This document shows positions 1 to 9,100 of a stretch of DNA of 39,676 nt, piece by piece (the first letter of the stretch is position 1; each line of letters opens with the position of its first letter). The stretch covers positions 1 through 39,676 of the forward strand of contig JAHFNH010000006.1 in assembly GCA_023267435.1 (NCBI GenBank), given 5' to 3'. The notes under the pieces were generated by a model that worked only from the letters and a program-made list of their open reading frames with translations, did no database searches and had not been told where the DNA came from. Source of the stretch: Candidatus Nomurabacteria bacterium. Its GTDB lineage: Bacteria > Patescibacteria > Paceibacteria > UBA9973. A program made the translations under genes and the position numbers.

Positions 1-757
<757 letters not shown>

Positions 758-776
758 GAAATTTGAAAGTCACAGT

Positions 777-873
777 ACGCCGATGAGGCGTATAAATAAA
801 AAACAACTCGCCTCAACGGCGAGTGCGCCGAAGAGGCGCAAAACAAAACAAACTGAGTGTGCCGATGAGGCAC
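777..873 (+). repeat. Series of four small hairpins between 23S and 5S rRNA
   Basis: Four short stem-loops stand in a row: 777-791 (ACGCC, loop GATGA, GGCGT), 806-824 (ACTCGCC, loop TCAAC, GGCGAGT), 824-840 (TGCGCC, loop GAAGA, GGCGCA) and 859-873 (GTGCC, loop GATGA, GGCAC). The stems differ by compensating changes while the GATGA or GAAGA loop is kept, so the shape seems selected. A fifth copy, AGCC-GATGA-GGCT, lies at about 33200 between two genes. They may act in rRNA processing or be a small dispersed palindrome family. Confidence 0.6.
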
Positions 874-1013
<140 letters not shown>

Positions 1014-1058
1014 TATCTCTTAAATTTAAACCTTTGAAATATAAGGTTTTTTGTGCTA

Positions 1059-1087
1059 TTGACTTTTTTGTATAAAAATGCTAATAT
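1059..1087 (+). promoter_or_regulatory. Sigma-70-type promoter for the 1237 gene
   Basis: TTGACT (1059-1064), a 17-bp spacer and TAATAT (1082-1087), with a TG one base before the -10 (extended -10). The predicted start near 1094 leaves a leader of about 143 nt before the ATG. The same TTGACT-N17-TAATAT pair recurs before the 2155 gene. Confidence 0.7.
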
Positions 1088-1236
1088 GTTGGTAGGTTTT
1101 TCTACTTCCTTGATTAGTAGATATGGGGTGAATTGATAAACTCCCTTAAAGCCTAAAGGAAAAAAATAGTCTCGGTGCATGTTCCGATTAACAAGCTAGT
1201 CCTTAAGTACTTGGACGAAAATATGTACATTGAAAA

Positions 1237-1683
1237 ATGAAAACTATCAGCCAAATCGGGAGACAGGTCATTAACCGTCTTTTCAACGAAAAGTATAGAG
1301 TTGATCAACCATCTTATCCAGTTCACAGAACCGTTTGTTTTCCACAAGAAAACATAGATGAGTTCAAGAAAGATTTTTATTTAGAGAAATCAATAGAAAG
1401 TCAGAGTTCCCTTGATGGAATGGGAGTAGGATTGAAACGAACATTGATCTATGTGTGGGGGATTGAATTCGGATTGGTGTTTATTCCGACAAATGGAAAG
1501 GAATCGTTGTTGAATGCTTTTTTAAGAGACAAAGAAAATTTCAAGTTGAGACGAGGTATTCCTTCCCACATTGTTATGATTGATGGTTGGAATCATGTTG
1601 AAAAACAAAAATCTTTTGAGATTGTTTCTGTTTTTCGTATTTCTTTAAACCAAGAAGCGATAATTCAAAAACTTGTCAAGTAA
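1237..1683 (+). CDS. Hypothetical protein, 148 aa, cytosolic
   Basis: I do not recognise a family. The protein has no signal peptide or membrane segment. It looks like one mixed alpha/beta domain, with an N-terminal basic helix (residues 1-21) and a C-terminal beta-rich part around residues 107-140. It is a single-gene unit with its own promoter (1059-1087) and terminator (1702-1733). The ATG has no Shine-Dalgarno sequence. The long leader of about 143 nt is unusual for this window, where leaders are mostly under 40 nt, and may carry regulation. An ORF of 148 codons with clean flanking signals supports a real gene; function is unknown. Confidence 0.7.
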   Translation: MKTISQIGRQVINRLFNEKYRVDQPSYPVHRTVCFPQENIDEFKKDFYLEKSIESQSSLDGMGVGLKRTLIYVWGIEFGLVFIPTNGKESLLNAFLRDKENFKLRRGIPSHIVMIDGWNHVEKQKSFEIVSVFRISLNQEAIIQKLVK

Positions 1684-1701
1684 TGTCATAAGATATATTG
1701 T

Positions 1702-1733
1702 AGGCTCATGTTGTAAAAACATGAGCCTTTTTA
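1702..1733 (+). terminator. Rho-independent terminator after the 1237 gene
   Basis: The stem GGCTCATGTT (1703-1712) pairs with AACATGAGCC (1718-1727), followed by TTTTTATTTTAT. The hairpin begins about 20 nt after the stop codon. Confidence 0.85.
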
Positions 1734-1738
1734 TTTTA

Positions 1739-1747
1739 TGTTATACT
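1739..1747 (+). promoter_or_regulatory. Extended -10 element for the 1793 gene
   Basis: TGtTATACT at 1739-1747 lies directly after the preceding terminator and about 45 nt before the ATG at 1793. No convincing -35 is seen. Confidence 0.5.
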
Positions 1748-1792
1748 GTTTTTAAATAATCTTGTTTTGTATAAACTAAAAAATAAATAAAA

Positions 1793-1990
1793 ATGGCATC
1801 ACTAAACGAAGACCTTAAACAAAAGCTTACTAAATTAGCAAAAGATGGAAAACTCTATGCTGTACCTGATGAGGAGGCAAAGAGTGCATTTGATGCAATA
1901 CGGAAAGAGCTTGAACCATTAAATCGTGAATCAAAATTAAAACAATTTGGTTCTGAAATGAAGGCAAGAGATAGATTTTTTAATATATAA
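1793..1990 (+). CDS. Small hypothetical protein, 65 aa, charged and helical
   Basis: This short, highly charged protein (many Lys, Glu, Asp) has no signal or membrane segment and is predicted to be mostly helical. I recognise no family. A promoter element (1739-1747) lies upstream and a strong terminator (2007-2043) starts 17 nt after the stop, so it stands as its own transcription unit. The start follows an A-rich stretch (AATAAATAAAAATGG) with no Shine-Dalgarno, as for most genes here. The flanking signals make it likely real despite the size. Confidence 0.6.
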   Translation: MASLNEDLKQKLTKLAKDGKLYAVPDEEAKSAFDAIRKELEPLNRESKLKQFGSEMKARDRFFNI

Positions 1991-2006
1991 TCTTCTCTTT
2001 TAAAAC

Positions 2007-2043
2007 AAAAATCCCTTAGTAAAATAACTAAGGGATTTTTTTA
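2007..2043 (+). terminator. Rho-independent terminator after the 1793 gene
   Basis: AAAAATCCCTTA pairs with TAAGGGATTTTT around a loop of about 8 nt, followed by more T residues (2008-2043). Confidence 0.85.
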
Positions 2044-2076
2044 TTTAAACCAAATTAACATTAGGTTTTTTGTTGT

Positions 2077-2105
2077 TTGACTTTTTAATATCTACGTGCT
2101 AATAT
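2077..2105 (+). promoter_or_regulatory. Sigma-70-type promoter for the 2155 gene
   Basis: TTGACT (2077-2082), a 17-bp spacer and TAATAT (2100-2105), with TG one base upstream of the -10. It is almost the same as the promoter at 1059-1087, including the GCTAATATGT context. Confidence 0.7.
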
Positions 2106-2154
2106 GTAAGAAATAAATTGTTAGTGAATATTCACCCTTTAAAATTATAAAATC

Positions 2155-2610
2155 ATGAAAAATAAAACTTATGTCGCTTCCATTTTTTTTGGATTAATTA
2201 CTTTTTATGTATTTCATTCCTCACTCCATTTTGACCTAATTCAATCAGGTCTTTTGTCCGGAATGGTTATATGCTGTTGTTCTATAACAGGCTTAGTGTC
2301 TAAGGATATATACGAGCGTGAAGCTACAGGTAAACCGGAAAAGGAATCTGTGCTTAAAAAACATTCTGGTAAAAAACTCAAAGTAGAGGCAAGTTTTTAT
2401 TATGAAAAAAAATCAGGCGATAACACAGTTGCAACTTTGTTTTCTTATCCCGGTAGTCGTGGAAATAATGGTAGTGGTGGTATTGAATTAATTTTCTGTT
2501 ACACAAGTAATAAATTTGAACCCGGTGATGTTATTGATATAACTTATCACGAGGAAGATAACAAATTGTGCTTTGTAGGAAAAGGAATTTTTAAAACTTC
2601 TGCTTTGTGA
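2155..2610 (+). CDS. Hypothetical membrane-anchored protein, 151 aa
   Basis: Two hydrophobic segments (about residues 6-24 and 29-48, with a CCCS stretch in the second) precede a soluble C-terminal region (about 70-151) rich in beta-strand pattern and Gly/Ser. This suggests a small double-pass anchor with a globular domain. I recognise no family. It has its own promoter (2077-2105) and shares a bidirectional terminator (2634-2667) with the convergent SIMPL gene. The ATG lacks a Shine-Dalgarno and follows AAAATTATAAAATC. Confidence 0.65.
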   Translation: MKNKTYVASIFFGLITFYVFHSSLHFDLIQSGLLSGMVICCCSITGLVSKDIYEREATGKPEKESVLKKHSGKKLKVEASFYYEKKSGDNTVATLFSYPGSRGNNGSGGIELIFCYTSNKFEPGDVIDITYHEEDNKLCFVGKGIFKTSAL

Positions 2611-2633
2611 ATTATTTCATTGTTAAAAATTTT

Positions 2634-2667
2634 AAGCCCCGAGTATCATTGATACCAGGGGCTTTTT
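2634..2667 (+). terminator. Terminator between convergent genes
   Basis: AAGCCCC (2634-2640) pairs with GGGGCTT across an inner GTATC/GATAC stem and is followed by a T-run. It sits between the stop at 2610 and the minus-strand stop at 2687. The T-run favours the plus strand. Confidence 0.8.
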
Positions 2668-2686
2668 TTATTTCTATTTTTAAATT

Positions 2687-3421
2687 TTATTTAATCTGAA
2701 ACGAAGCTTTGACTGTCACCATTATTTCTTTCTGGATTTTGGAAGTGTCATACATTCCATAATCACTGACTTCAGCTGAATTGGGAGCCATGACTTGCAC
2801 CACGCCACTCGAGGCTGATTTTAATGTTCCGATTTTCTTTCCACCAGCTTCAGCGAGTTTATTTGCGCGAGCTTTAGCATCAGCAATCGCATCTGTTAAG
2901 AGTTCAATGCGAGCATCGGGAAGTTTGGAATAATAGTACTCAAGAGAATTTGTTACAAAAATAACACCTTTGTTGATAACAAGAGAATTGGTATTTTTAG
3001 CTAAGTCAGAAATTTTTTGAACATCGGCTGATTGTACTTCGATATTTTGTACGAGATTATAACTTTTCTCTGCTTGGCTGTTGTTGTCATAAATTTCATT
3101 CATCAAAACAGGGGAGACATCGATTTGTTCTGCGGGTATTCCATTGGAAGCTAAAAAGTTTTTTACTTCTTTCAAGTCGGCATCTAGTTTTACATATCCG
3201 TCTTTCACGGTGGAGAGTTTTACTACGCGAGTGATATTAGAAGTCCATTTTACTTTATCAGATGTATATTCTCTTTTAGCGGATCCGGTAGTAGTGATGT
3301 TATCTGTCGAACGAAGTGAATAAAATGTATAAGATGCGAGAGCAAAACTTATGATAATAGACAGACCTAAGATTAATCCGAAACCAATCAACTTTTGACT
3401 TGTTTTTTCTTTATTTTCCAT
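2687..3421 (-). CDS. SIMPL domain-containing protein (DUF541), 244 aa
   Basis: After a short cytoplasmic start, one membrane segment (about residues 12-32) anchors an extracytoplasmic domain of about 200 residues with the SIMPL (DUF541) pattern. It begins ITTTGSAKREYTSDKVKW and contains DARIELLTDAIADAKARANKLAE, a helix typical of the family, quoted here as DAIADAKARANKLAE. The family was named for a signalling protein; bacterial members are periplasmic or surface oligomers of unclear function. Length fits. The gene converges on the 2155 gene and diverges from the 3491 gene. A TAAAAT box about 7 nt from its ATG suggests a leaderless start. Confidence 0.85.
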   Translation of the reverse strand: MENKEKTSQKLIGFGLILGLSIIISFALASYTFYSLRSTDNITTTGSAKREYTSDKVKWTSNITRVVKLSTVKDGYVKLDADLKEVKNFLASNGIPAEQIDVSPVLMNEIYDNNSQAEKSYNLVQNIEVQSADVQKISDLAKNTNSLVINKGVIFVTNSLEYYYSKLPDARIELLTDAIADAKARANKLAEAGGKKIGTLKSASSGVVQVMAPNSAEVSDYGMYDTSKIQKEIMVTVKASFQIK

Positions 3422-3475
3422 AAGCCTATTTTATAAAATATCAGGAATATAAGCAATTTATTTTGTTTTTAAATA

Positions 3476-3484
3476 TGTTATCAT
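3476..3484 (+). promoter_or_regulatory. Extended -10 for the 3491-rodA-folD run
   Basis: TGtTATCAT at 3476-3484 ends 6 nt before the ATG at 3491, so transcription would begin at or next to the start codon. Confidence 0.5.
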
Positions 3485-3490
3485 AACCAT

Positions 3491-4273
3491 ATGACTTGGG
3501 CTTTCAGACGACAGCTTTTTTATTTGAGTATTTTTGTTGCCTTTTTGGCAATTTTGGGATTTTTAATAATTTACCCGCGTTTAACTAAAGCACCATCTTG
3601 TTCGGATGGAAAACAAAATGGTACCGAGACAGGGGTGGATTGTGGAGGTTCTTGCCAGATAGCCTGTACTTATCAAGTGGATCAAGTTTCGATACTTTGG
3701 TCTCGTGCTTTTGAAGTTGTGCCTGGACGATACAATGCTGTGGCTTATTTAGAAAACCATAATCAAAATACTGCGATCTATAAAATAGCTTATCGATTTC
3801 GTTTTGCTGACAAGGATAATATTTATATCGGCAAGAGAGAAGGCGAGGCTTATGTTCCTCCGTCAGGTAAATTTGCTATTTTTGAACCAGCTATCGATGT
3901 CGGGAATTCCGTTCCTGTTTATACAACTTTTGAATTCACTCAAGCTCCGACTTGGATACAAGTTTCTCAAGACAAGATTGATCAGTTGAAAGTCGCTGTC
4001 AGCCAGATTTCTTTGCAGAATGAAACTGTCAGTCCGAAATTAACCGCTACCATAAAAAATAATTCTCTTTTCCAAATTCCTGAAATAAACGTCGTGGCAA
4101 TTTTATACAACGCGGCCGGCAATGTCGTTTCAGCTAGTCGTACATATCTGGATGTGTTAAATGGAGAGGAGAGCGCTCCAGTCAGTTTTACTTGGCCGGA
4201 ACCTTTTACAGATAAAGTCATCGCTGAAGAAATAATTCCAGTTTACAACATTTTTAATGTTAAGTTGAAATAA
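3491..4273 (+). CDS. Membrane-anchored extracytoplasmic protein with Cys-rich DGxxNGxExGxDCGG motif, 260 aa
   Basis: One membrane segment (about residues 10-29) is followed by a Cys-rich motif, CSDGKQNGTETGVDCGGSC (about 37-55), of the kind seen in secreted proteins where it forms a small disulfide or metal-binding knot. Two beta-sandwich-like regions follow. I cannot name a function. The stop codon is immediately followed by the ATG of rodA (no gap), so the two are translationally linked. This suggests a part in wall synthesis or division, by context only. Similar proteins beside rodA are, as I recall, common in Parcubacteria. Confidence 0.75.
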   Translation: MTWAFRRQLFYLSIFVAFLAILGFLIIYPRLTKAPSCSDGKQNGTETGVDCGGSCQIACTYQVDQVSILWSRAFEVVPGRYNAVAYLENHNQNTAIYKIAYRFRFADKDNIYIGKREGEAYVPPSGKFAIFEPAIDVGNSVPVYTTFEFTQAPTWIQVSQDKIDQLKVAVSQISLQNETVSPKLTATIKNNSLFQIPEINVVAILYNAAGNVVSASRTYLDVLNGEESAPVSFTWPEPFTDKVIAEEIIPVYNIFNVKLK

Positions 4274-5407
4274 ATGGCTAAGACTTCTTTTTTCAGGAGA
4301 ATAGACTGGCTTCTGTTGCTTTTTATTTTGCCGATACTTTCCGCTGGACTTGTTACGATGAAGTCTTTCGTGCCGGGTTCGTCCGAAGAAAATTTTTTCG
4401 GCAGACAGCTCATTTGGATCGGTGTTTCACTTGTCATATTTTTTATTTTTTCCTTCATTGATTTTAGATTTTTAAAGAGGACGGATATACTTGTTTCACT
4501 TTTTGTTTTTTTCTCGTTTCTCTTATTGTTACTTTTCGTCTTAGGTCATGCATCGCACGGAGCGAGAAGTTGGTTTTCATTAGGTTTCTTTTCTTTTCAG
4601 CCGTCGGATATGATGAAATTGGTAGTTATTTTGATTTTGGCAAAATATTTTTCTCGTCGCCATGTTGAGATTCGTAACTTAAAGCATATATTTATTTCTG
4701 GACTTTACGCTCTCATTCCTTTTCTTTTGGTTTTTTTTCACCCCGATTTCGGCTCGGCAATAATTATATTTTTCATCTGGTTCGGTATGACTTTAGTTTC
4801 CGGTATTTCCAAAAGGCATTTGGCTATCGTGGGAGCCGGAGGTCTTATCGTATTTTTTGTCTTATGGACTTCCGTTTTTGCTCCTTATCAGAAAGCCCGC
4901 ATTGTAAATTTTTTGAATCCCTTGGCCAATATTCACGGCTCAGGTTATAACGCTCTGCAGTCGACGATCGCTGTTGGTTCCGGACAAGTTCTTGGAAAAG
5001 GTTTAGGTTTCGGCACTCAGTCTAGATTAAAATTCTTGCCGGAATATCAGACAGATTTCGTCTTTGCGGCATTCTCAGAAGAGTGGGGCTTCATCGGTTC
5101 TATTTTAATAATTATTCTTTTTGGTCTGGTGGTCTGGCGTATTTTGTATAATGCTTCACTCGGAGCGACAAATTTCGAAATGCTTTTCGGTATCGGTGTT
5201 GCTATTTTTTTTATGAGTCATATATTTATAAATATCGGTATGAATTTAGGGCTTCTGCCTGTGACTGGAATCACTCTGCCTTTCATGAGTTATGGTGGTT
5301 CGCATCTTTTGACTGAATTCATGGCGCTTGGTATTCTCATGAGTATGCGTGGATATGCCAGACCGGCACATCGCGATGACATGAAGAATGAATTTTTAGG
5401 GGCATGA
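4274..5407 (+). CDS. rodA: RodA/FtsW-family peptidoglycan glycosyltransferase (SEDS), 377 aa
   Basis: A polytopic SEDS protein that polymerises lipid II into peptidoglycan glycan strands, working with a class B PBP. About ten membrane segments are visible. Family motifs are FSFQPSDMMKLV (about 110-121), HPDFGSA, GSGQVLGKGLGFGTQSRLKF, the acidic FSEEWGFIGS and the C-terminal GLLPVTGITLPFMSYGGS. The Asp in PDFGSA matches the catalytic-region Asp of SEDS proteins. Length is normal. RodA is preferred to FtsW because of the compact size and the lack of an FtsW-type tail, but the split is not certain. The start abuts the previous stop; the end overlaps folD by 4 nt (ATGA). Confidence 0.92.
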   Translation: MAKTSFFRRIDWLLLLFILPILSAGLVTMKSFVPGSSEENFFGRQLIWIGVSLVIFFIFSFIDFRFLKRTDILVSLFVFFSFLLLLLFVLGHASHGARSWFSLGFFSFQPSDMMKLVVILILAKYFSRRHVEIRNLKHIFISGLYALIPFLLVFFHPDFGSAIIIFFIWFGMTLVSGISKRHLAIVGAGGLIVFFVLWTSVFAPYQKARIVNFLNPLANIHGSGYNALQSTIAVGSGQVLGKGLGFGTQSRLKFLPEYQTDFVFAAFSEEWGFIGSILIIILFGLVVWRILYNASLGATNFEMLFGIGVAIFFMSHIFINIGMNLGLLPVTGITLPFMSYGGSHLLTEFMALGILMSMRGYARPAHRDDMKNEFLGA

Positions 5408-6264
5408 TTATTTTAAACGGAAAAAAAATACAAGAAGAAATTTTAGCTTCAGTAAAAACTGAAGTGGCTTTTTTAGGTTTTCAGCCAGTTTTCTGCGATG
5501 TTTTCGTCGGGGAAGATCCAGTGTCTTCGCAGTACGTGCGTATGAAAGAAAGAATGGCAGAATCAGTCGGTATTAGTTTTCATAAAGCTTCTTTTCCTGC
5601 ATCTATCAGCACAGAAGATTTAATAAAAGAAATAAAAAAAATAAATGAGATGCAAAATATGTGCGGAGTTATTGTTCAGCTTCCTTTGCCAGATTCTTTA
5701 GATCGTAGAGCTGTTTTAGATGCAATAGATCCAGAGCTGGATGTTGATTGCTTAGGGACTGTTTCGAGTGAAAAATTTTACAGTGGTAAGCCGGCATTAA
5801 GTTTCCCGACAGCCTTGGCTTGTATGACTCTTTTAGATTCGACCGGTTTGGATTTGAAAGGCCTGTCTGCCGGTGGGGCAGATAAAAAAATAGTTGTTTT
5901 AGGTAATGGGGAATTGGTAGGCAAACCCGTTTCAGCACTGTTGCATTTTCGTGGATTGAGTTCTGTGACAGTTACTCGTGATACTCAAAATAAAGAAGAA
6001 CTTATCAAGCAAGCTGATGTGATAATTTCTGGCATGGGCAATGGAAAATATATAACTGGTGATATGATTAAAAATGGAGCAGTCTTGATTGATGCTGGTA
6101 CTTCGGAATCAACCGGTGGTATTGTCGGTGATGTTGATTTAGAATCAGTCAGAGATATTGCTGGATATGTCTCACCAGTGCCTGGGGGAGTAGGACCGGT
6201 TACCGTAGCTCAGCTTCTTAATAATGTATTACAAGTAGCTAAAACAAAAAACAATGAACAATAA
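5404..6264 (+). CDS. folD: FolD: methylenetetrahydrofolate dehydrogenase/cyclohydrolase, 286 aa
   Basis: Bifunctional enzyme converting 5,10-methylene-THF to 10-formyl-THF. The catalytic Tyr/Lys pair is in SSQYVRMKERMAE (about 43-55), and GVIVQLPLP and the C-terminal SPVPGGVGPVTVAQLLNN are intact. Several usually conserved sites differ. The NADP loop reads VVLGNGELVGKPV instead of VVGRSxIVGKP, the PCTP motif is SFPT, and KDVDG reads LDVDCLG. So nucleotide preference or activity may be altered. Length is normal. It overlaps rodA by 4 nt and the PAP2 gene by 11 nt, so it belongs to the same transcript. A folate enzyme inside a wall operon has no obvious functional logic and may only reflect compaction. 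Confidence 0.9.
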   Translation: MIILNGKKIQEEILASVKTEVAFLGFQPVFCDVFVGEDPVSSQYVRMKERMAESVGISFHKASFPASISTEDLIKEIKKINEMQNMCGVIVQLPLPDSLDRRAVLDAIDPELDVDCLGTVSSEKFYSGKPALSFPTALACMTLLDSTGLDLKGLSAGGADKKIVVLGNGELVGKPVSALLHFRGLSSVTVTRDTQNKEELIKQADVIISGMGNGKYITGDMIKNGAVLIDAGTSESTGGIVGDVDLESVRDIAGYVSPVPGGVGPVTVAQLLNNVLQVAKTKNNEQ

Positions 6265-6802
6265 TATTTTTTTCTTTTTTTATAATCTCGCACATCACTT
6301 TGCTTTTTTCGATAAGCTAGTAGTTTTTATTGCTGATATTTTTCCGTACTTAGTTATTTTGTCATCTGGTTTATTCTTGGCTATATATTTAAAAATTTCT
6401 TTTTCAAAAAATATCTTTAAAGATTTACTAAACAAATGGAGAGAAATTAGTTTTGTTTTTTGTTCTGTAGTTTTTGCTACAGTATTTGATCAAATATTAA
6501 AATTTTTAATTCATACCCCTAGACCATTTTTAGCATTACCAAATGTTCAGGCTCTTTTTTCTGAAACAGGTTTTGCTTTTCCGTCTGGGCATGCGACTTT
6601 TTTTTCAGCGCTCGCATTTTCAATTTTCTTTTTAAATAAAAAAGCCGGTTATGTCTTTATGTTTTTCGCATTACTCATAGGCTTGGCGCGCATCATTGCC
6701 GGAGTGCATTTTCCTATAGATATCTTGGGGGGATTCATTTTAGGAATTGGAACAGCTTATTTAGTAAAGTCCATATTTGCATATTTTTTTAAAAATGTAT
6801 AG
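6254..6802 (+). CDS. PAP2-family membrane phosphatase, 182 aa
   Basis: Five or six membrane segments and the full PAP2 signature: KFLIHTPRP (K-x6-RP), PSGHA, and ARIIAGVHFPIDILGG (R-x5-H-x3-D). The three motifs form the vanadium-peroxidase-type active site with the nucleophilic His in the last motif. Members remove a phosphate from lipid phosphates; BcrC-like members recycle undecaprenyl diphosphate for wall synthesis, which fits the rodA neighbourhood. The exact substrate cannot be read from sequence. The start overlaps folD by 11 nt; secD follows after 15 nt. Confidence 0.88.
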   Translation: MNNNIFFFFYNLAHHFAFFDKLVVFIADIFPYLVILSSGLFLAIYLKISFSKNIFKDLLNKWREISFVFCSVVFATVFDQILKFLIHTPRPFLALPNVQALFSETGFAFPSGHATFFSALAFSIFFLNKKAGYVFMFFALLIGLARIIAGVHFPIDILGGFILGIGTAYLVKSIFAYFFKNV

Positions 6803-6817
6803 AATAGCTCTATCGTT

Positions 6818-8179
6818 ATGTGGAAGAAAAGAATTTTAGCTTTAATAATACTTATTTTAGGCGCAGGAGTTGCCTTTTTTGTCTTCAAGACTGAGCCTCA
6901 ATTAAACAAACATTTTTCAACTCAAAGTTCATTTTGGAAGCAGACTCCATTCCGCCTTGGTTTAGACCTTTCCGGTGGAACACATTTGATCTACAAAGCT
7001 GATATTTCTCAAATCAAACCAGGACAGGTGAGTGATTCAATGAATGCTCTCCGTGATGTTATTGAACGCCGCGTGAACCTTTTCGGAGTTTCTGAGCCAG
7101 TCGTACAAGTACAAGAAGGTGGTTTTGTTTCCGGTGGGGAAGAGAAGTTGATCGTTGATTTACCTGGAGTTACTGATGTTGAAAAAGCTACACAAATGAT
7201 CGGTCAGACTCCACTATTGGAATTTAAAACTGAAGCACCTAAAGACGCTCCACAGAAATTAAATGTAGACAAAGATGGTAAGGCGACTTTAGACGTTGGT
7301 TCTCAATTCGTTTCCACAGAACTTTCAGGTAGATATTTAAAACAGGCTACTTTAGAATTCGATCAGAACACTAGAGAGCCAAAAGTTAGCTTGCAATTTG
7401 ATGATACAGGTACAGCTCTATTCGCAAAAATCACTAAAGAAAATATTGGCAAGATGGTTGCTATTTACTTGGACGGAGCACCAATTTCCACTCCCGTCGT
7501 TCGAGAAGAAATTCCAAACGGTCAAGCTGTCATCTCTGGTAATTTCACTCCAACCGAAGCAAAACAACTAGTAGGTAGATTAAATTCTGGTGCTCTTCCT
7601 GTTCCTATTTCTCTGCTTTCCAGACAAACAATCGGAGGTACATTAGGTATTAGTGCTGTGCATGCTGGAGTAAAAGCTGCTATTATCGGTTTCTTGATCG
7701 TCGCACTCTTCCTTCTTCTTTGGTACAGATTGCCTGGATTAATCGCAGTGCTTTCACTTTGTATTTACATTGTTATAATTTTAGCTTTGTTTAAATTATT
7801 GCCAGTTACTTTGACTGCTGCCGGTATTGCTGGATTCATTATTTCAATCGGTATTGCCGTGGATGCGAACGTTCTTATTTTCGAACGTGTGAAAGAAGAG
7901 CTTAAAGCTGGACGAACCGTTTCTGATGCAGTTGCTTCAGGTTTCGCCCGCGCATGGTTCTCTATCCGCGATTCAAATACTTCCAGTATTATCACTGCTA
8001 TTATTCTTTTCTGGTTCGGAACATCACTCATTAAAGGTTTTGCTTTGACGCTTGGTATGGGAGTCTTGGTTTCAATGTTCTCAGCTATCACAATCAGTAG
8101 AATTTTCCTTTCAGCTATTTCATTCGTAGGGGAGGGCAAGGTCGCTAGATTTTTATTTAATTCTGGCATTTCAAAATAA
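6818..8179 (+). CDS. secD: Protein translocase subunit SecD, 453 aa
   Basis: SecD works with SecF and SecYEG, using the proton-motive force to pull proteins across the membrane. There is an N-terminal membrane segment (about 7-25), then the RLGLDLSGGTHLIY motif (about 47-60), an extracytoplasmic P1 domain (DALRDVIERRVN-like helix and a head region), then five membrane segments containing GIAVDANVLIFERVKEEL (about 343-360), which holds the proton-relay Asp. Length fits a short SecD. secF follows after 9 nt, so the two form an operon. No Shine-Dalgarno is seen. Confidence 0.96.
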   Translation: MWKKRILALIILILGAGVAFFVFKTEPQLNKHFSTQSSFWKQTPFRLGLDLSGGTHLIYKADISQIKPGQVSDSMNALRDVIERRVNLFGVSEPVVQVQEGGFVSGGEEKLIVDLPGVTDVEKATQMIGQTPLLEFKTEAPKDAPQKLNVDKDGKATLDVGSQFVSTELSGRYLKQATLEFDQNTREPKVSLQFDDTGTALFAKITKENIGKMVAIYLDGAPISTPVVREEIPNGQAVISGNFTPTEAKQLVGRLNSGALPVPISLLSRQTIGGTLGISAVHAGVKAAIIGFLIVALFLLLWYRLPGLIAVLSLCIYIVIILALFKLLPVTLTAAGIAGFIISIGIAVDANVLIFERVKEELKAGRTVSDAVASGFARAWFSIRDSNTSSIITAIILFWFGTSLIKGFALTLGMGVLVSMFSAITISRIFLSAISFVGEGKVARFLFNSGISK

Positions 8180-8188
8180 AAAAATCAT

Positions 8189-9094
8189 ATGTTTATCATA
8201 AAATACAAAAAAATATTCATCAGTATCTCAATGGCTTTGGTTGCTCTTTCTGTTATTTTCCTTTTAACTTTTGGCTTAAAGGTAGGTATTGATTTTAAAG
8301 GAGGTGCATTGATCGAAGTTTCTTATAAAGATGCTCGCCCTGTCCAAGCTGATTTAACTCCAGCACTTGAAGCCATGAATATCGGTTCAGTTCTTGTTCA
8401 ACCAACAGGTGACTCAGGTTATCTTATAAAGACTCGTGATTTATCTGAATCTGAACACACCACCCTTTTAAACACTCTTTCCGAAGGTGGTAAATTTCCA
8501 GTTGAAGAAAAGAGTTTCAATTCCATCGGTCCATCCGTCGGACGCGAGCTTACTCGTAAAGCAATCGTAGCTATTATATTAGTTTCACTTGCTATCATTA
8601 CTTTCATCGCTTACGCTTTCCGAAAAGTTTCCAAACCAGTTTCTTCTTGGAAATTCGGAATCATTGCGATCATCACACTTTTGCACGATGTTGCTATTCC
8701 TATCGGACTTTTCACATTGCTTAGTCATTACCAGGGAGCAGAAGTGGATACGTTGTTTGTGGTGGCAGTATTGACTGTATTAGGTCTTTCCGTTTCTGAC
8801 ACTATTGTTATCTTCGATCGTATTCGAGAAAATATCAAAAATAAAATGTCAGCAAACTTTGATGAGATAGTTGGACGTTCCTTGGAACAATCTTACCGCC
8901 GATCCATCAATACTTCTTTGACTGTTATCCTAGTACTTCTTTCTCTGTTCTTCTTCGGTCCTGCTTCTACTAGATACTTCTCTTTAATGCTCGTAACTGG
9001 AATGTTCTTCGGAACTTACTCCTCAATTTTCCTTGCTTCTCCTTTACTGGTTTGGGTTCAAGAGGCTCAAGATAGAAAAAAAGCTAAGAAATAA
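8189..9094 (+). CDS. secF: Protein translocase subunit SecF, 301 aa
   Basis: Partner of SecD in the SecDF complex. The N-terminal membrane segment (about 9-28) is followed by the GVDFKGG-type motif, here LKVGIDFKGGALIEVSY (about 29-45). Then comes a small extracytoplasmic domain and five membrane segments with LSVSDTIVIFDRIREN (about 199-214), the SecF counterpart of the SecD proton-relay segment. The cytosolic linker LEQSYRRSINTSLT is also typical. Length is normal. The gene ends the wall/secretion run: a terminator starts 7 nt after the stop. Confidence 0.96.
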   Translation: MFIIKYKKIFISISMALVALSVIFLLTFGLKVGIDFKGGALIEVSYKDARPVQADLTPALEAMNIGSVLVQPTGDSGYLIKTRDLSESEHTTLLNTLSEGGKFPVEEKSFNSIGPSVGRELTRKAIVAIILVSLAIITFIAYAFRKVSKPVSSWKFGIIAIITLLHDVAIPIGLFTLLSHYQGAEVDTLFVVAVLTVLGLSVSDTIVIFDRIRENIKNKMSANFDEIVGRSLEQSYRRSINTSLTVILVLLSLFFFGPASTRYFSLMLVTGMFFGTYSSIFLASPLLVWVQEAQDRKKAKK

Positions 9095-9100
9095 TTTATA

